The notes below the pieces were generated by a model. That model saw only the letters and a list, made by a program, of their open reading frames with translations. It did no database searches and was not told the origin of the DNA. A program made the translations under genes and the position numbers. This document shows positions 53,057 through 61,794 of a DNA stretch of 64,000 nt, in pieces; position 1 is the stretch's first letter; each line of letters starts with the position of its first letter. Origin of the DNA: JAASSS01 sp021767745 (lineage in GTDB: Bacteria; Pseudomonadota; Gammaproteobacteria; UBA5335); the NCBI GenBank assembly GCA_034189165.1, contig JAXHVN010000013.1:119195-183194 (forward strand), read 5' to 3'.

Positions 53057-54229
53057 TCAGCCGGCGGTAAGGTTCGCCTCGCGCAGCTGCGCGAGCTTGC
53101 TCAGCGCGTTCTCCTTGCGCGCGATCTCCCGTTCCTCCGCCGACGCCTGGTGAGCATCCCAGTCCAGCAGCAGCGGCGTGATCAGCCGGCGCCACAGTGG
53201 CGGGCAGAGCGCCGCCAGGAAGGTGCCGGCGTAGCCGTGCGGCATCTCCGGGGCGTCGGCGTAGGGCTTGAGCTCCCAGAACGGCAGGTCGCCCTGTTCG
53301 TGATGTGCCGAGTGCCGGGTCAGCGAATACAGCACGAAGCTCGACATCCGCTTGTTGGTGTTCCACGAGTGACGCGGCTGCACCGGCTCGCCAGGCACAC
53401 GCACCAGGCCGAAATGCTCCATGTAGTTGGCCACTTCCAGCGTCAGCTTGCCGACCAGGGCGGTGGCGAAGAACACGCCCACGCCAGTCCAGCCGGCCGC
53501 CGCGTAGAACACGCCGGCCAGGACCAGCACCATGGCGTAGCCACGCAGGATCGAGTTGTCGATCGAGAGCACCGGCTTGCCGAGCTTGCGCAGGCGGTCG
53601 AGCTCGAACCGCCAGGCGGCCATGTGCTCGTGCCAGATCGCGCCGGGTACCCACAGCCAGAAGTTGCTGTCCTTGCGCCGGGCGGAGGCCGGATCGCCGA
53701 CCGTCGCCACGTGGGCGTGGTGGTTGTACACGTGCTCCACGGCGAAATCCGGGTTGGCGCTGAAGGCCAGCATCCAGCGGCCGAGGATCATGTCCAGCCG
53801 ACTCCAGGTGCGGTGCGTCAGTTCGTGGCCGACGTTCGTGCCCGCCGCGGCGATCAGCACGCCGAGTACCAGCACCGTGCCGGCGATGGTCAGCGGCCCG
53901 CTTTCGGCCCGTGCGGCGAAGACGTCATAGCCGCTGATCGAGCGCACCGCCGTACCGAGCCCCAGAAAGTCTCCCGAGCCCAGCAGCCAGGCCTGGGCGA
54001 GGCTCGCCACCACCAGCAGTGGCAGGATCAGGTAGAGCTGCAGGTTCAGGATGCCCGGGTGACGGTACTGGGGCTCGTCGGTGTAATCGCCCATGAAGTG
54101 ATCGCCGAGGAACAGGAAGGCACCGAGCACGGCGCCGACTGCCCAGATCCACAGGCCACCGGCAAAGATGCTGGCGATCACCGCCAGCAGCGCAAAATGC
54201 ATCAGCGTGTATCGTAAGTATTTGATCAT
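53057..54229 (-). CDS. Membrane di-iron hydroxylase, AlkB/XylM type
   Basis: A 390-residue integral-membrane protein of the fatty-acid desaturase/hydroxylase superfamily. Histidine boxes are HELTHR (135-140), EHVYNHHAHV (166-175) and RHSAHH (305-310), with the extra NYMEHFGLVR motif of alkane hydroxylases near 268. Several helices surround them. Family members hydroxylate alkanes (AlkB) or methyl groups of xylenes (XylM) and need rubredoxin or a reductase; neither is nearby. Boxes 2 and 3 differ from the textbook AlkB forms (EHNRGHH, LQRHSDHH). Substrate is therefore open. Confidence 0.83.
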   Translation of the reverse strand: MIKYLRYTLMHFALLAVIASIFAGGLWIWAVGAVLGAFLFLGDHFMGDYTDEPQYRHPGILNLQLYLILPLLVVASLAQAWLLGSGDFLGLGTAVRSISGYDVFAARAESGPLTIAGTVLVLGVLIAAAGTNVGHELTHRTWSRLDMILGRWMLAFSANPDFAVEHVYNHHAHVATVGDPASARRKDSNFWLWVPGAIWHEHMAAWRFELDRLRKLGKPVLSIDNSILRGYAMVLVLAGVFYAAAGWTGVGVFFATALVGKLTLEVANYMEHFGLVRVPGEPVQPRHSWNTNKRMSSFVLYSLTRHSAHHEQGDLPFWELKPYADAPEMPHGYAGTFLAALCPPLWRRLITPLLLDWDAHQASAEEREIARKENALSKLAQLREANLTAG

Positions 54230-54312
54230 TTGGCTGTCTCACTCCCACATAGCAGACATCGCCGCGCTCTGGCACGGCTTGGGTCCAGTCTGCCGGGCAT
54301 GTGGCGCGCCAT

Positions 54313-54350
54313 ATTGACCCAGGTCAATGCTTTGTATTGACCGGCGGTCA
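54313..54350. promoter_or_regulatory. Paired palindromes, candidate FNR/CRP-type operator
   Basis: Palindrome 1 is ATTGACC-CA-GGTCAAT (54313-54328), which contains TTGA-N6-TCAA, the half-site spacing of FNR/Anr/CRP-family regulators. Palindrome 2 is TGACC-GGC-GGTCA (54338-54350), with the same arms but one base more spacing. They lie 84-121 bases upstream of the alkB-like start and about 140-180 bases before the divergent DUF3465 gene. Which regulator binds is unknown. Confidence 0.5.
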
Positions 54351-54492
54351 GCGGCTCGCCGTGGCCGAAGGCGCGGCCGTTACCGGCAGTGCCCGCACCT
54401 GCTGCGGGCGCTGGCCGCGCTGGCGACCTAGCGAGAGCTGCCCCCTCGGGGCGGCAGGTAAGATGCGCGCGATCGGGGCAGGGGAGCGGACG

Positions 54493-54963
54493 ATGGATCG
54501 GCGAGGCCGGGTGGGCAGGGCGCTACCGCTGCTGGGAGTGCTCATCGCCGCGGTGCTGGGCAGCCAATGGCTGGAGCCGGAGCGGCTGGCGCCTGCGCCG
54601 AGGCCGGTGGCATCCGCGGCCCCTGCGGCTGCCGATCGCGTGCTCGGCCAGGCTTTCTCGCAGGGCCGCAGCGGTGAGCAGGTCCGCGGGGCGGGCGTGG
54701 TGGTGACGTTGCTGCCGGACGATCGGGAAGGCAGCCGCCATCAGCGCTTCATCCTGCGACTGCAGAGCGGGCAGACGCTGCTGGTGGCCCACAACATCGA
54801 TCTGGCGCCGCGCATCCCGGCGCTGGCGGCGGGCGATACCGTCGCCTTCAACGGCGTCTACGAGTGGAACCGCCAGGGCGGGGTCATCCACTGGACCCAT
54901 CACGACCCTGCGGGACGCCACGAGCCGGGCTGGCTGCAGCACGAGGGCCGGTTCTACCGCTAG
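54493..54963 (+). CDS. DUF3465 family exported protein
   Basis: A 156-residue protein with a hydrophobic N-terminal export or anchor segment (RALPLLGVLIAAVLGSQWL). The small beta domain has the family features QGRSGEQVRGAGVVVTLLPDD, LAAGDTVAFNGVYEWNRQGG and the C-terminal WTHHDPAGRHEPGWLQHEG. The His-rich end suggests metal binding, but no function is known for the family. It is divergent from the hydroxylase across the paired palindromes. ATG 54493 is preceded by GGGGAGCGG. Confidence 0.72.
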   Translation: MDRRGRVGRALPLLGVLIAAVLGSQWLEPERLAPAPRPVASAAPAAADRVLGQAFSQGRSGEQVRGAGVVVTLLPDDREGSRHQRFILRLQSGQTLLVAHNIDLAPRIPALAAGDTVAFNGVYEWNRQGGVIHWTHHDPAGRHEPGWLQHEGRFYR

Positions 54964-55062
54964 CGCGACGGACGGCACGAGAGGCGCTTGCACCGGCCGC
55001 TGCGCGGCTCGTAGGGTGCGCGCTTGCCGGCGCCGCGCCGGCCTTCCCGCCGCTGGAGCCGC

Positions 55063-56334
55063 ATGAACACGCTGTCGCTGATTCGCCGTCTGTCCGCGCT
55101 GTTTCTGGGGATGGCGCTGCTGGTGGCGGGCAACGGCCTGTACGGCACGCTGCTCTCGCTGCGCGCTGCGGCAGAGGGCTTCAGTCCGGCAGTGATCGGC
55201 GGCCTGACGACCAGCTTCTTCGCCGGCTACCTCGCAGCCTCGCTGGTGGCACCGCCGCTGATCGCCCGGGCCGGACTCGCGCGCAGCTTCGCCGTGGCGG
55301 CCTCGCTGGTGTCCACCGTGGCGCTGCTGACGGCGCTGTGGGTGTCCGAGAGCGCCTGGCTGCTGCTGCGCGGACTGCACGGGGCGTGCTTCGCCAGCGC
55401 GATCATCATCGCCGAGGGCTGGTTGAACGCCGAGGCCGGCACCCGCCTGCGCGGGCAAGTGATGGGCGCCTACAGCGCGGTGTACCTGGGGGCCTGGACG
55501 CTCAGCCAGGCGCTGGTCACCGCCGCCTCGCCCACCGGCTTCCAGCTGTTCAGCCTGGTGTCGATCCTGTTTTCCGTGGCGCTCATCCCGCTGTTGCTGA
55601 CCCCGCACGACAACAGCCCGGACGTCTCGGTCGAGCGGGTGCCGCTGCGCCGGCTGGTGCAGCTGGCACCCGTGGGCGTGCTCGGCTGTCTGCTGGGCGG
55701 CGCCATCATCAACGCTCTGCTGGGCCTGACGCCCCTGTATGGCCACCGCATCGGGCTCGGCAGCGGCCAGGTCGCGGCGCTGATGGCGGCGCTGGTCGGC
55801 GGCGCACTGTTCACGCAATGGCCGCTGGGCTGGCTCTCCGACCGCCAGGACCGGCGGCTGATCCTGGCCGCGACGGCGGCACTGGCGATGGTGATCACGC
55901 TCGTGCTGGCGAGCATGCCGCCGAGCCGGCCCGCGGCGATCGCACTGCTGCTGCTGGCGCTCGGCGCCAGCGTGATGCCGCTCTATCCACTGGCGGTGGC
56001 GCAGGCGAACGATCGGGTCGAGGCACGCGACTCGGTGGGCGTGATGTCCTCGTTGCTGGTGGTCTACGCCCTCGGCGCGATGCTTGGCGCGGCGGCGGCG
56101 GGTGCCGCCATGAGCCGCTTCGGCCCGTCTGCGCTGTTTTGGACGGTGGCCGTGCTGCTGCTGCTGCTGAGCGGCGCGGCGCTGGCCCACTGGTGCCGGC
56201 GGCCCGCGGTGGCGCCGGAGGCGAAGGAAGCCTTCGTCGCCGTGCCGGCCAGCTCGCACATGCTGCCCTCGATGGATCCGCGGGCCGAACCGCAGGATGC
56301 GCCTGCAGCGGACGGGGAGCGTTCCGCCACCTGA
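55063..56334 (+). CDS. MFS transporter (YcaD-like)
   Basis: A 423-residue, 12-helix major facilitator protein. The N-terminal helix LFLGMALLVAGNGLYGTLLS and the RHIGLG-like YGHRIGLGSGQVAALMAA region resemble the YcaD/CsbX-type group. The inter-helix motif WLSDRQDRRL is the MFS motif A of the second half. A soluble ~50-residue C-terminal tail follows the last helix. Substrate is unknown. It lies 99 bases after the DUF3465 gene and is convergent with opgH. Confidence 0.83.
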   Translation: MNTLSLIRRLSALFLGMALLVAGNGLYGTLLSLRAAAEGFSPAVIGGLTTSFFAGYLAASLVAPPLIARAGLARSFAVAASLVSTVALLTALWVSESAWLLLRGLHGACFASAIIIAEGWLNAEAGTRLRGQVMGAYSAVYLGAWTLSQALVTAASPTGFQLFSLVSILFSVALIPLLLTPHDNSPDVSVERVPLRRLVQLAPVGVLGCLLGGAIINALLGLTPLYGHRIGLGSGQVAALMAALVGGALFTQWPLGWLSDRQDRRLILAATAALAMVITLVLASMPPSRPAAIALLLLALGASVMPLYPLAVAQANDRVEARDSVGVMSSLLVVYALGAMLGAAAAGAAMSRFGPSALFWTVAVLLLLLSGAALAHWCRRPAVAPEAKEAFVAVPASSHMLPSMDPRAEPQDAPAADGERSAT

Positions 56335-56361
56335 ACGCCGCGGCCGGCCGGCGCGGGCGCT

Positions 56362-56379
56362 GCGCCGTGTCGGCGGCGC
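56362..56379. terminator. Weak hairpin between convergent MFS gene and opgH
   Basis: Six-base arms GCGCCG/CGGCGC around a six-base loop in the 48-base convergent gap. Possible shared terminator; weak evidence. Confidence 0.3.
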
Positions 56380-56382
56380 GGT

Positions 56383-58695
56383 TCAGCCCGAGGCGGCCCG
56401 CCGGTCCGGCGCCGGCGCTGGATCGCGACCGGCGAGGTGGCGGTGCAGTGCCGCCAGCAAGGGCGGGTCGGTCAGGATCGCCCGGCGCTCGGCCCCATCC
56501 AGGTCCTGCGCCCGGTGACGCGCCTTGGCGAACAGGCGCCTACGCTCGGCCGCCCGGCGCGGCACATGGCGCTTGCGACGCGTGCCGAGCAGTGCCAGGT
56601 GCAGTGCATGGATGGCCGGCACCTGCAGCGCCGCGAAGAAATCCGCCGGCGCCGCTGCCGGTGCCTCGGCCAGCGCCCGCGCGCGCGTCATGACGGGCAG
56701 GGGGCGCGTTTCCGGCGGTGCGATCAATAGCCCGGCCCGCCTGCCGGCCGCGCCGACCCGTGGGCTGGAGGCCAGGACCGATACCGGCACGGCCAGCACC
56801 AGGGCAGCCAGAATCGGCAGCAGCCACCAGAAGTAGCCCGGATCCAGCACATAGACCAGCGTGCCCCATACCAGCGCAACCAGCGTGCCAGCGGTGTGGA
56901 AGCGGAAGGCGTCGGCCCAGCGGGTCGCTCGCTCGCCGCGGTTTTGCACCTGCCAGTCGACGTGGCGGCCGAGCAGCGTGAAGACGACGAACTTGCTGTG
57001 AAACAGGGCGCGCACCGGCGCCAGCAGCGTCGACAGCGCGATTTCCGTCAGCACGCTGCCCGTCAGCCGGATGAGGCCACCGAAGGCCCGCCGCCGGCGC
57101 TCCAGCAGCACCAGCAGGATCGCCAGCAGCTTGGGCAGGAACAGGATCAGACCGGTGGCCGCCAGCAGCATCAGTGCCCAGTGCGGCTCGGCCGTCGGCC
57201 AGCGCGGGAACAGGCTCGGGCCGGTGGGGAAGTAGTTGGTCGCGAGCACCGCCTGGCGCAGCGCCTGGGCCGTGCTCAGGGTCAGGAAGATCAGCCAGAG
57301 CAGGGCGGAGACGTAGCTCATCACGCCGTTCAGGAACAGGAAGCGATGCGCCGGCAGCAACCGGTCGGTGAGCAGCAGCCGCAGATGCTGCAGGTTGCCC
57401 TGGCACCAGCGACGATCGCGCGTCAGTTCGTCGATCAGCGTCGGCGGGGTCTCCTCGAAACTGCCGGGCAGGTCGTAGGCGAGCCACACTTGCCAGCCGG
57501 CGCGGCGCAACAGGGCCGACTCGACGAAGTCGTGGCTGAGGATGTCCCCGCCCAGCGGCGGCCCGCCCGGCAACCGTGGCAGGGCGCAGTAGGCCATGAA
57601 CGGCGCCACGCGGATGATGGCGTTGTGGCCCCAGAACTGGCTGTCGCCGAGTTGCCAGAAATGCAGCCCGGCGCCGAACATCCGGCCATAGCAGTGGCCG
57701 GCGAACTGCTGTGTGCGGGCGAACAGCGAGCGGGCCCCGACCGGCTGGGGCAGGGTCTGGATCAGCCCCGCCCGCGGGTTGGCCTGCATCATCGCCACCA
57801 GGTGCACCAGCGCCTCGCCGGTCATCACGCTGTCGGCGTCGAAAACCACCATGTAGCGGTAGTTGGCACCCCAACGGCGGCAGAAATCCGCGACGTTGCC
57901 GCTCTTGCGCTTGATGTTGCCGTGACGGCGGCGGTAGGCGATGCGGCCGTAGGCGTCCAGCCGCTCGCACAGCGCCGCCCAGGCCGCCTCCTCGCGCACC
58001 CAGGCATCCGCCGATTGCGAATCGCTGATCAGGAAGAAGTCGAAGCGGGCCAGCTGCCCCGTCGCCGCCACCGACTCGTAGGTGGCCTGAAGCCGCGCGC
58101 ACACCGCCTGCATGTCCTCGTTGTACACCGGCACCACGATGGCGGTGCGCGCCTCGGGCGGCAGCGGCGCCGTGGCCGTGGCCGTGCGGCTGATGGCGTA
58201 GCGGTCCCGTCCGCCGGCCAGCAGCATGAAGCCGAGAATCGAGGTCCAAAGGCCGATCGAGATCCAGCCGAACAGGGCCGCGAAGACCAGCACGATCGCC
58301 GCTTCCAGCCAGGTGCGGCCCTGATAGGGCAGCACCTGCAGCATGAACTGCGCTGCGATCCCGCTCGGCACCAGCACCAGCGCCAGCAGCAGCGTGCGAC
58401 GCCAGGCGAGGGCGCCGGGCCGGATCCGCAGGCCGGGCTGCCCGTCGTTGGCGGACGAGGGGCGGCCGAAGATCTGCCGGATGCCGCGCCGCAGCAGCGG
58501 CGGCGCCATGGAGCGGCGCTGCTGCGGATGCAGCCGGCACATCGCCGGCGCATCCGGCGGCCCACCCACTCGCGCCAGTGCCGCGGCCAGGCGCGGATAG
58601 TGTCGTGCGAGCGCCTCACGCAGTGGCGCGAGTTCCGGTGCCGGCCAGGCGGGGTCCGGTTGGGCGTCGGGCCGGCCGGCGTGCGGCTCAATCAC
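56383..58695 (-). CDS. opgH: Glucans biosynthesis glucosyltransferase H OpgH
   Basis: An inner-membrane GT2 glycosyltransferase that builds the beta-1,2-glucan backbone of osmoregulated periplasmic glucans, 770 residues. About eight helices flank a cytoplasmic catalytic domain with VVPVYNED, VFDADSVMTGEAL, LSHDFVESALLRRAGW and the product-binding RDRRWCQGNLQH. The start is GTG 58695, overlapping the upstream opgG-type gene by eight bases. In E. coli OpgH also links UDP-glucose level to FtsZ; whether that holds here is unknown. Confidence 0.95.
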   Translation of the reverse strand: MIEPHAGRPDAQPDPAWPAPELAPLREALARHYPRLAAALARVGGPPDAPAMCRLHPQQRRSMAPPLLRRGIRQIFGRPSSANDGQPGLRIRPGALAWRRTLLLALVLVPSGIAAQFMLQVLPYQGRTWLEAAIVLVFAALFGWISIGLWTSILGFMLLAGGRDRYAISRTATATAPLPPEARTAIVVPVYNEDMQAVCARLQATYESVAATGQLARFDFFLISDSQSADAWVREEAAWAALCERLDAYGRIAYRRRHGNIKRKSGNVADFCRRWGANYRYMVVFDADSVMTGEALVHLVAMMQANPRAGLIQTLPQPVGARSLFARTQQFAGHCYGRMFGAGLHFWQLGDSQFWGHNAIIRVAPFMAYCALPRLPGGPPLGGDILSHDFVESALLRRAGWQVWLAYDLPGSFEETPPTLIDELTRDRRWCQGNLQHLRLLLTDRLLPAHRFLFLNGVMSYVSALLWLIFLTLSTAQALRQAVLATNYFPTGPSLFPRWPTAEPHWALMLLAATGLILFLPKLLAILLVLLERRRRAFGGLIRLTGSVLTEIALSTLLAPVRALFHSKFVVFTLLGRHVDWQVQNRGERATRWADAFRFHTAGTLVALVWGTLVYVLDPGYFWWLLPILAALVLAVPVSVLASSPRVGAAGRRAGLLIAPPETRPLPVMTRARALAEAPAAAPADFFAALQVPAIHALHLALLGTRRKRHVPRRAAERRRLFAKARHRAQDLDGAERRAILTDPPLLAALHRHLAGRDPAPAPDRRAASG

Positions 58696-60202
58696 CGGTC
58701 GGGCTGACGTAGTGCCAGCGCTCGCCGAGCGGCGTCCCGTCCCGCAGCAGCTGGGCGGTGATCTTCAGGGGTGCATTGCCGGCCGGCCGTGCCCGCAGCC
58801 GCAGCCGCCAGCCATGCCCCGGCAACGGATGTACCTCCGCACCCTGCAGTTCGCCACCGGCAAGCTCCACCTGCGGCTGTGGCAACGGTTCGGCCGGCAA
58901 TTCGCCACGGTCGAAGTCGACCTCGGCGATCAGCGGGCCACCGTTTGCCGGCAGGTCGATACGCGTCGTCGATACCTGCGCCGCCTTCGGCCCGGGGCAG
59001 GCGGTCACGCACCAGGTCAGTGCGTAGTCCAGCGCGATCGGTGCAGCGCCGGCCGACAGGTTGGCTGCGGACAGGTGCCACAGTGCGATGGCGTTCTGAT
59101 TGAACGGATCGTTCACCGGCAGTTGCAGCAGCTCCAGCGCGCCCGGCATCGCGGCCGGCAGGGTGGCGAACAGGCTGGGACGCGCCTCGAACCGGCCTTC
59201 CAGCGACTGGTAGCGGGAGAAATCGCGCTCACGCTGCAGCAGGCCGAAGCGGTCCGGCGTGTGGTCGAGGACCGTGTCGAGCGAGAGCCGGGGCGGGTTG
59301 TGCAGCAGGCGCCAGTGCGCCTCGGCGCCGTGCTGCCAGGCCAGCCCGCCGGCGTCGTGCACTTGCGGATACAGCGCATCGGCCGGCGGTGAGCTCTCGC
59401 CGCGCAGGAAGCCCGCCGTCAGCGCCAGCGGCACAAGCTTGCGCGGGACCTCGCGCAGGAACAGACGTGCGCTCACCGCCACCTGCACCGGGTCGCCCAG
59501 GCTCACCTGCAGCGCGTAGGCCGCGGTCAGACGCGGGGATTCGGCGATGGCGTAGAGCTGCGTGTGGGCGGCCCCGGCTGGCGGGCGGACCAGCCAGAAA
59601 TCGGTGAAGGCCGGATATTCCTCGCCGGAGGGCAGCCCGGTATCCACGGCGAGCAGCCGCGCCGTGGCGCCGGCGATGCCGGTCGGCATGCCGTTCAGAA
59701 AGGTGGCACCGAGGACGCGCAGCGCGCCGTCATCCTCACTGCGGCCCGCGCCCGGCTCGAGGATGAAGCCGGCATAGCCCATGCCCTCGGGCATGCTGCC
59801 CTTGCTGATGCCGCTGCCGTAGAAGAAGTCGTCCGGGTCGAAGGTGAGCGTACGCACCTGCCCGTCCTCCACCACGTGCAGGCGCGGCGAACTCTGATAG
59901 ATGCTGCCGGGCGGGTACAGGCGCACCTGGACCGGCGAATCGGTATCACGCCACAGTGCGCGGCTGCGCTGGAAGCGGATCTCTCGCCACTGCGCGTAGG
60001 GCAGCTCACGCAGCCAGCGCGGCACCGGCGCGGCCGACGGGCGATGCTCTGCCTGTGCCCGCTCGCGCGCCTGGGCGATGACGGTGTCGAAATCCACGTC
60101 GGGGGCTGCCAGTGCCGGGACGCCGACCGTCGCCGCCAGCAGCATGGCGAGGGCGAGCGCAAGGCGGATTGGCCCCGGCCGGCGGCTAATCGTGATCGAC
60201 AT
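58688..60202 (-). CDS. Divergent OpgG/OpgD-type periplasmic glucan protein
   Basis: A 504-residue exported protein (signal LALALAMLLAATVGVPALAA) of the OpgG/OpgD (MdoG) family. Recognisable elements are WREIRFQRSRALWRD, LLAVDTGLPSGEEYPAFTDFWLVRPP and FGLLQRERDFSRYQSLEGRFE. The normally strong stretch GASYFR...YGLSARGLAIDT is changed to GATFLNGMPTGIAGATARLL, and an acidic insertion (GAGRSEDDGA) is present. ATG 60202 overlaps the upstream opgG-type gene by 17 bases. It is probably a paralogue with altered specificity, for example OpgD-like trimming. Confidence 0.87.
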   Translation of the reverse strand: MSITISRRPGPIRLALALAMLLAATVGVPALAAPDVDFDTVIAQARERAQAEHRPSAAPVPRWLRELPYAQWREIRFQRSRALWRDTDSPVQVRLYPPGSIYQSSPRLHVVEDGQVRTLTFDPDDFFYGSGISKGSMPEGMGYAGFILEPGAGRSEDDGALRVLGATFLNGMPTGIAGATARLLAVDTGLPSGEEYPAFTDFWLVRPPAGAAHTQLYAIAESPRLTAAYALQVSLGDPVQVAVSARLFLREVPRKLVPLALTAGFLRGESSPPADALYPQVHDAGGLAWQHGAEAHWRLLHNPPRLSLDTVLDHTPDRFGLLQRERDFSRYQSLEGRFEARPSLFATLPAAMPGALELLQLPVNDPFNQNAIALWHLSAANLSAGAAPIALDYALTWCVTACPGPKAAQVSTTRIDLPANGGPLIAEVDFDRGELPAEPLPQPQVELAGGELQGAEVHPLPGHGWRLRLRARPAGNAPLKITAQLLRDGTPLGERWHYVSPTGD

Positions 60203-61724
60203 AATCCCAAGTCTCGCTGATCTGCCGGCCCTCGTGTTGCAAAAAGCCGCGCAGCCGGAGCGGTCCGCGGGCACCCTCACGGCGCAGCACGAAGCGCAGC
60301 CGCACGCCCTCGGCGTGAGGATTGGCACGAATCTCCACGGCCTCGGCCCGACTGCCGTTGCCGACGTCCAGGGCGGCGGAGAGCCGGCCGATATCCAGCC
60401 CTTCCAGCGCCGGTCCGCTGAAGTCCACCGCATATTCGCGCCCGTCTGGCTCGCCGGCGAGCCGGCCAGTCAGCGTGTTGACCACCCGTGCCCGCTCGGC
60501 ACCGAGGGCCGGCGCATCGCCCCAGACGAGGCGATAGGCAAGATGCAGGGGTTCCCCCGGCGCCGGTGGCTCGGCGGGCTCCCAATAGCTGACGATGTTG
60601 TCCTGGGTTTCCGTGTCGGTCGGCAGCTGCAGCAGCGTCAGCCGCCCCGGCCCCCAGTCGCCGACCGGTTCCACCCAGGCGCCGGGGCGGTCCTGGTAGT
60701 GCAGGAACAGCGACTGATAGTGCTCGAAGCGCCGGTCGCGCTGCAGCAGGCCGAAGGCGCGCGGCGAGGGCGCATCGAGCCGCTCGTAGGTCGGCTGCAG
60801 CGGGTTCTGCAGTGACCGCCAGAGGTGTTCTTCGCCCCGCTGCAGCCACAGCCCGTCCGAATCATGCTCCTCGGGGTTCAGGCGGGTGATGGGCAGGCGG
60901 GAGTTCTCGCCCTGCAGGAACATGCTGGTCAGCGGCGCCAGGCCCAGCCGCTCCACCGGCTGGCGCAGGAAGATCGTCGCCTCGACGTCGAGGGTGGTCG
61001 GCGCGCCCGGGCGCAGCAGGAACTGGTAGGCGCCGGTGACACTGGGCCCATCGAGCAGCGCGTACAGGCGCAGGAAGTCATCGCTGGGCGCCGGGCGGGC
61101 GAGGTAGAAGCGCCGGAAGCCGGGGAATTCCTCGTCCTGGCCAAGGCCGGTGTCGATCGCGATGCCACGGGCGGACAGGCCGTACCACTGGCCCCGCGCC
61201 AGGGCGCGGAAGTAGCTCGCGCCCTGGAAGGAGAGTACCTCGTCGAACTTGTCCGCGCTGTTCAGCGGGTAGAGTACGCGCAGGCCGGCGAAGCCCTTGC
61301 GACCGGCTGCCTTGGCGGCTTCGGCCAGTGCCGGGTCAGGATAGGCAAACCGGACGTCGGCGGGCGTGCGTGGATGACTGCCGGCCGCGTCGAGCTCCAC
61401 GATCTCGACGTCCTGGTTGAACAGGTAGCCCGGCGGACTGAGGGCGATGCGAAAGCGGCTGCCCGGCCATAGCCATTGTGCCGGGTCATGGCGGATGGCG
61501 TCCCACTGCGCGAAGTCCCACGTCGCCAGGGCGTCGTCGTAGGTCCGGGGCGGCTGGTAGGGCGCGCCGGCGAGATCCTTCGCCTCGGCGACGAGCGTCT
61601 GGAAGTCGAAGGGCTCGGCCGATACGGTCGCGGGCAGGAGCAGTAGCGCGGCGAGCAGGCCGATCGGGCCGGGGAGCATTCTGCGGCGGCGCGCGCCGCG
61701 CAGGAGGGAAGCGAGGCGATGCAT
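60186..61724 (-). CDS. opgG: Glucans biosynthesis protein G (OpgG)
   Basis: A 512-residue periplasmic protein needed for osmoregulated periplasmic glucan synthesis; E. coli OpgG/OpgD have been described as beta-1,2-glucan hydrolases. Canonical family stretches are GFAGLRVLYPLNSADKFDEV, GASYFRALARGQWYGLSARG, IAIDTGLGQDEEFPGFR and FGLLQRDRRFEHYQSL. The signal peptide is in MLPGPIGLLAALLLLPATVSA. I prefer ATG 61724; the frame extends to 61769. First gene of the opgG-opgG'-opgH unit. Confidence 0.93.
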   Translation of the reverse strand: MHRLASLLRGARRRRMLPGPIGLLAALLLLPATVSAEPFDFQTLVAEAKDLAGAPYQPPRTYDDALATWDFAQWDAIRHDPAQWLWPGSRFRIALSPPGYLFNQDVEIVELDAAGSHPRTPADVRFAYPDPALAEAAKAAGRKGFAGLRVLYPLNSADKFDEVLSFQGASYFRALARGQWYGLSARGIAIDTGLGQDEEFPGFRRFYLARPAPSDDFLRLYALLDGPSVTGAYQFLLRPGAPTTLDVEATIFLRQPVERLGLAPLTSMFLQGENSRLPITRLNPEEHDSDGLWLQRGEEHLWRSLQNPLQPTYERLDAPSPRAFGLLQRDRRFEHYQSLFLHYQDRPGAWVEPVGDWGPGRLTLLQLPTDTETQDNIVSYWEPAEPPAPGEPLHLAYRLVWGDAPALGAERARVVNTLTGRLAGEPDGREYAVDFSGPALEGLDIGRLSAALDVGNGSRAEAVEIRANPHAEGVRLRFVLRREGARGPLRLRGFLQHEGRQISETWDYVDHD

Positions 61725-61794
61725 GCCGCCTATGGGAGCAGAACGCCTGCGGGCTGTCACCTGTCGCACGAGGCCGACGCCAAGCCGGCGCTGA

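Noticed and set aside
56896..58707. 603-codon plus-strand frame opposite opgH
   Set aside because: Shadow of OpgH, whose glycosyltransferase motifs are clear on the minus strand.
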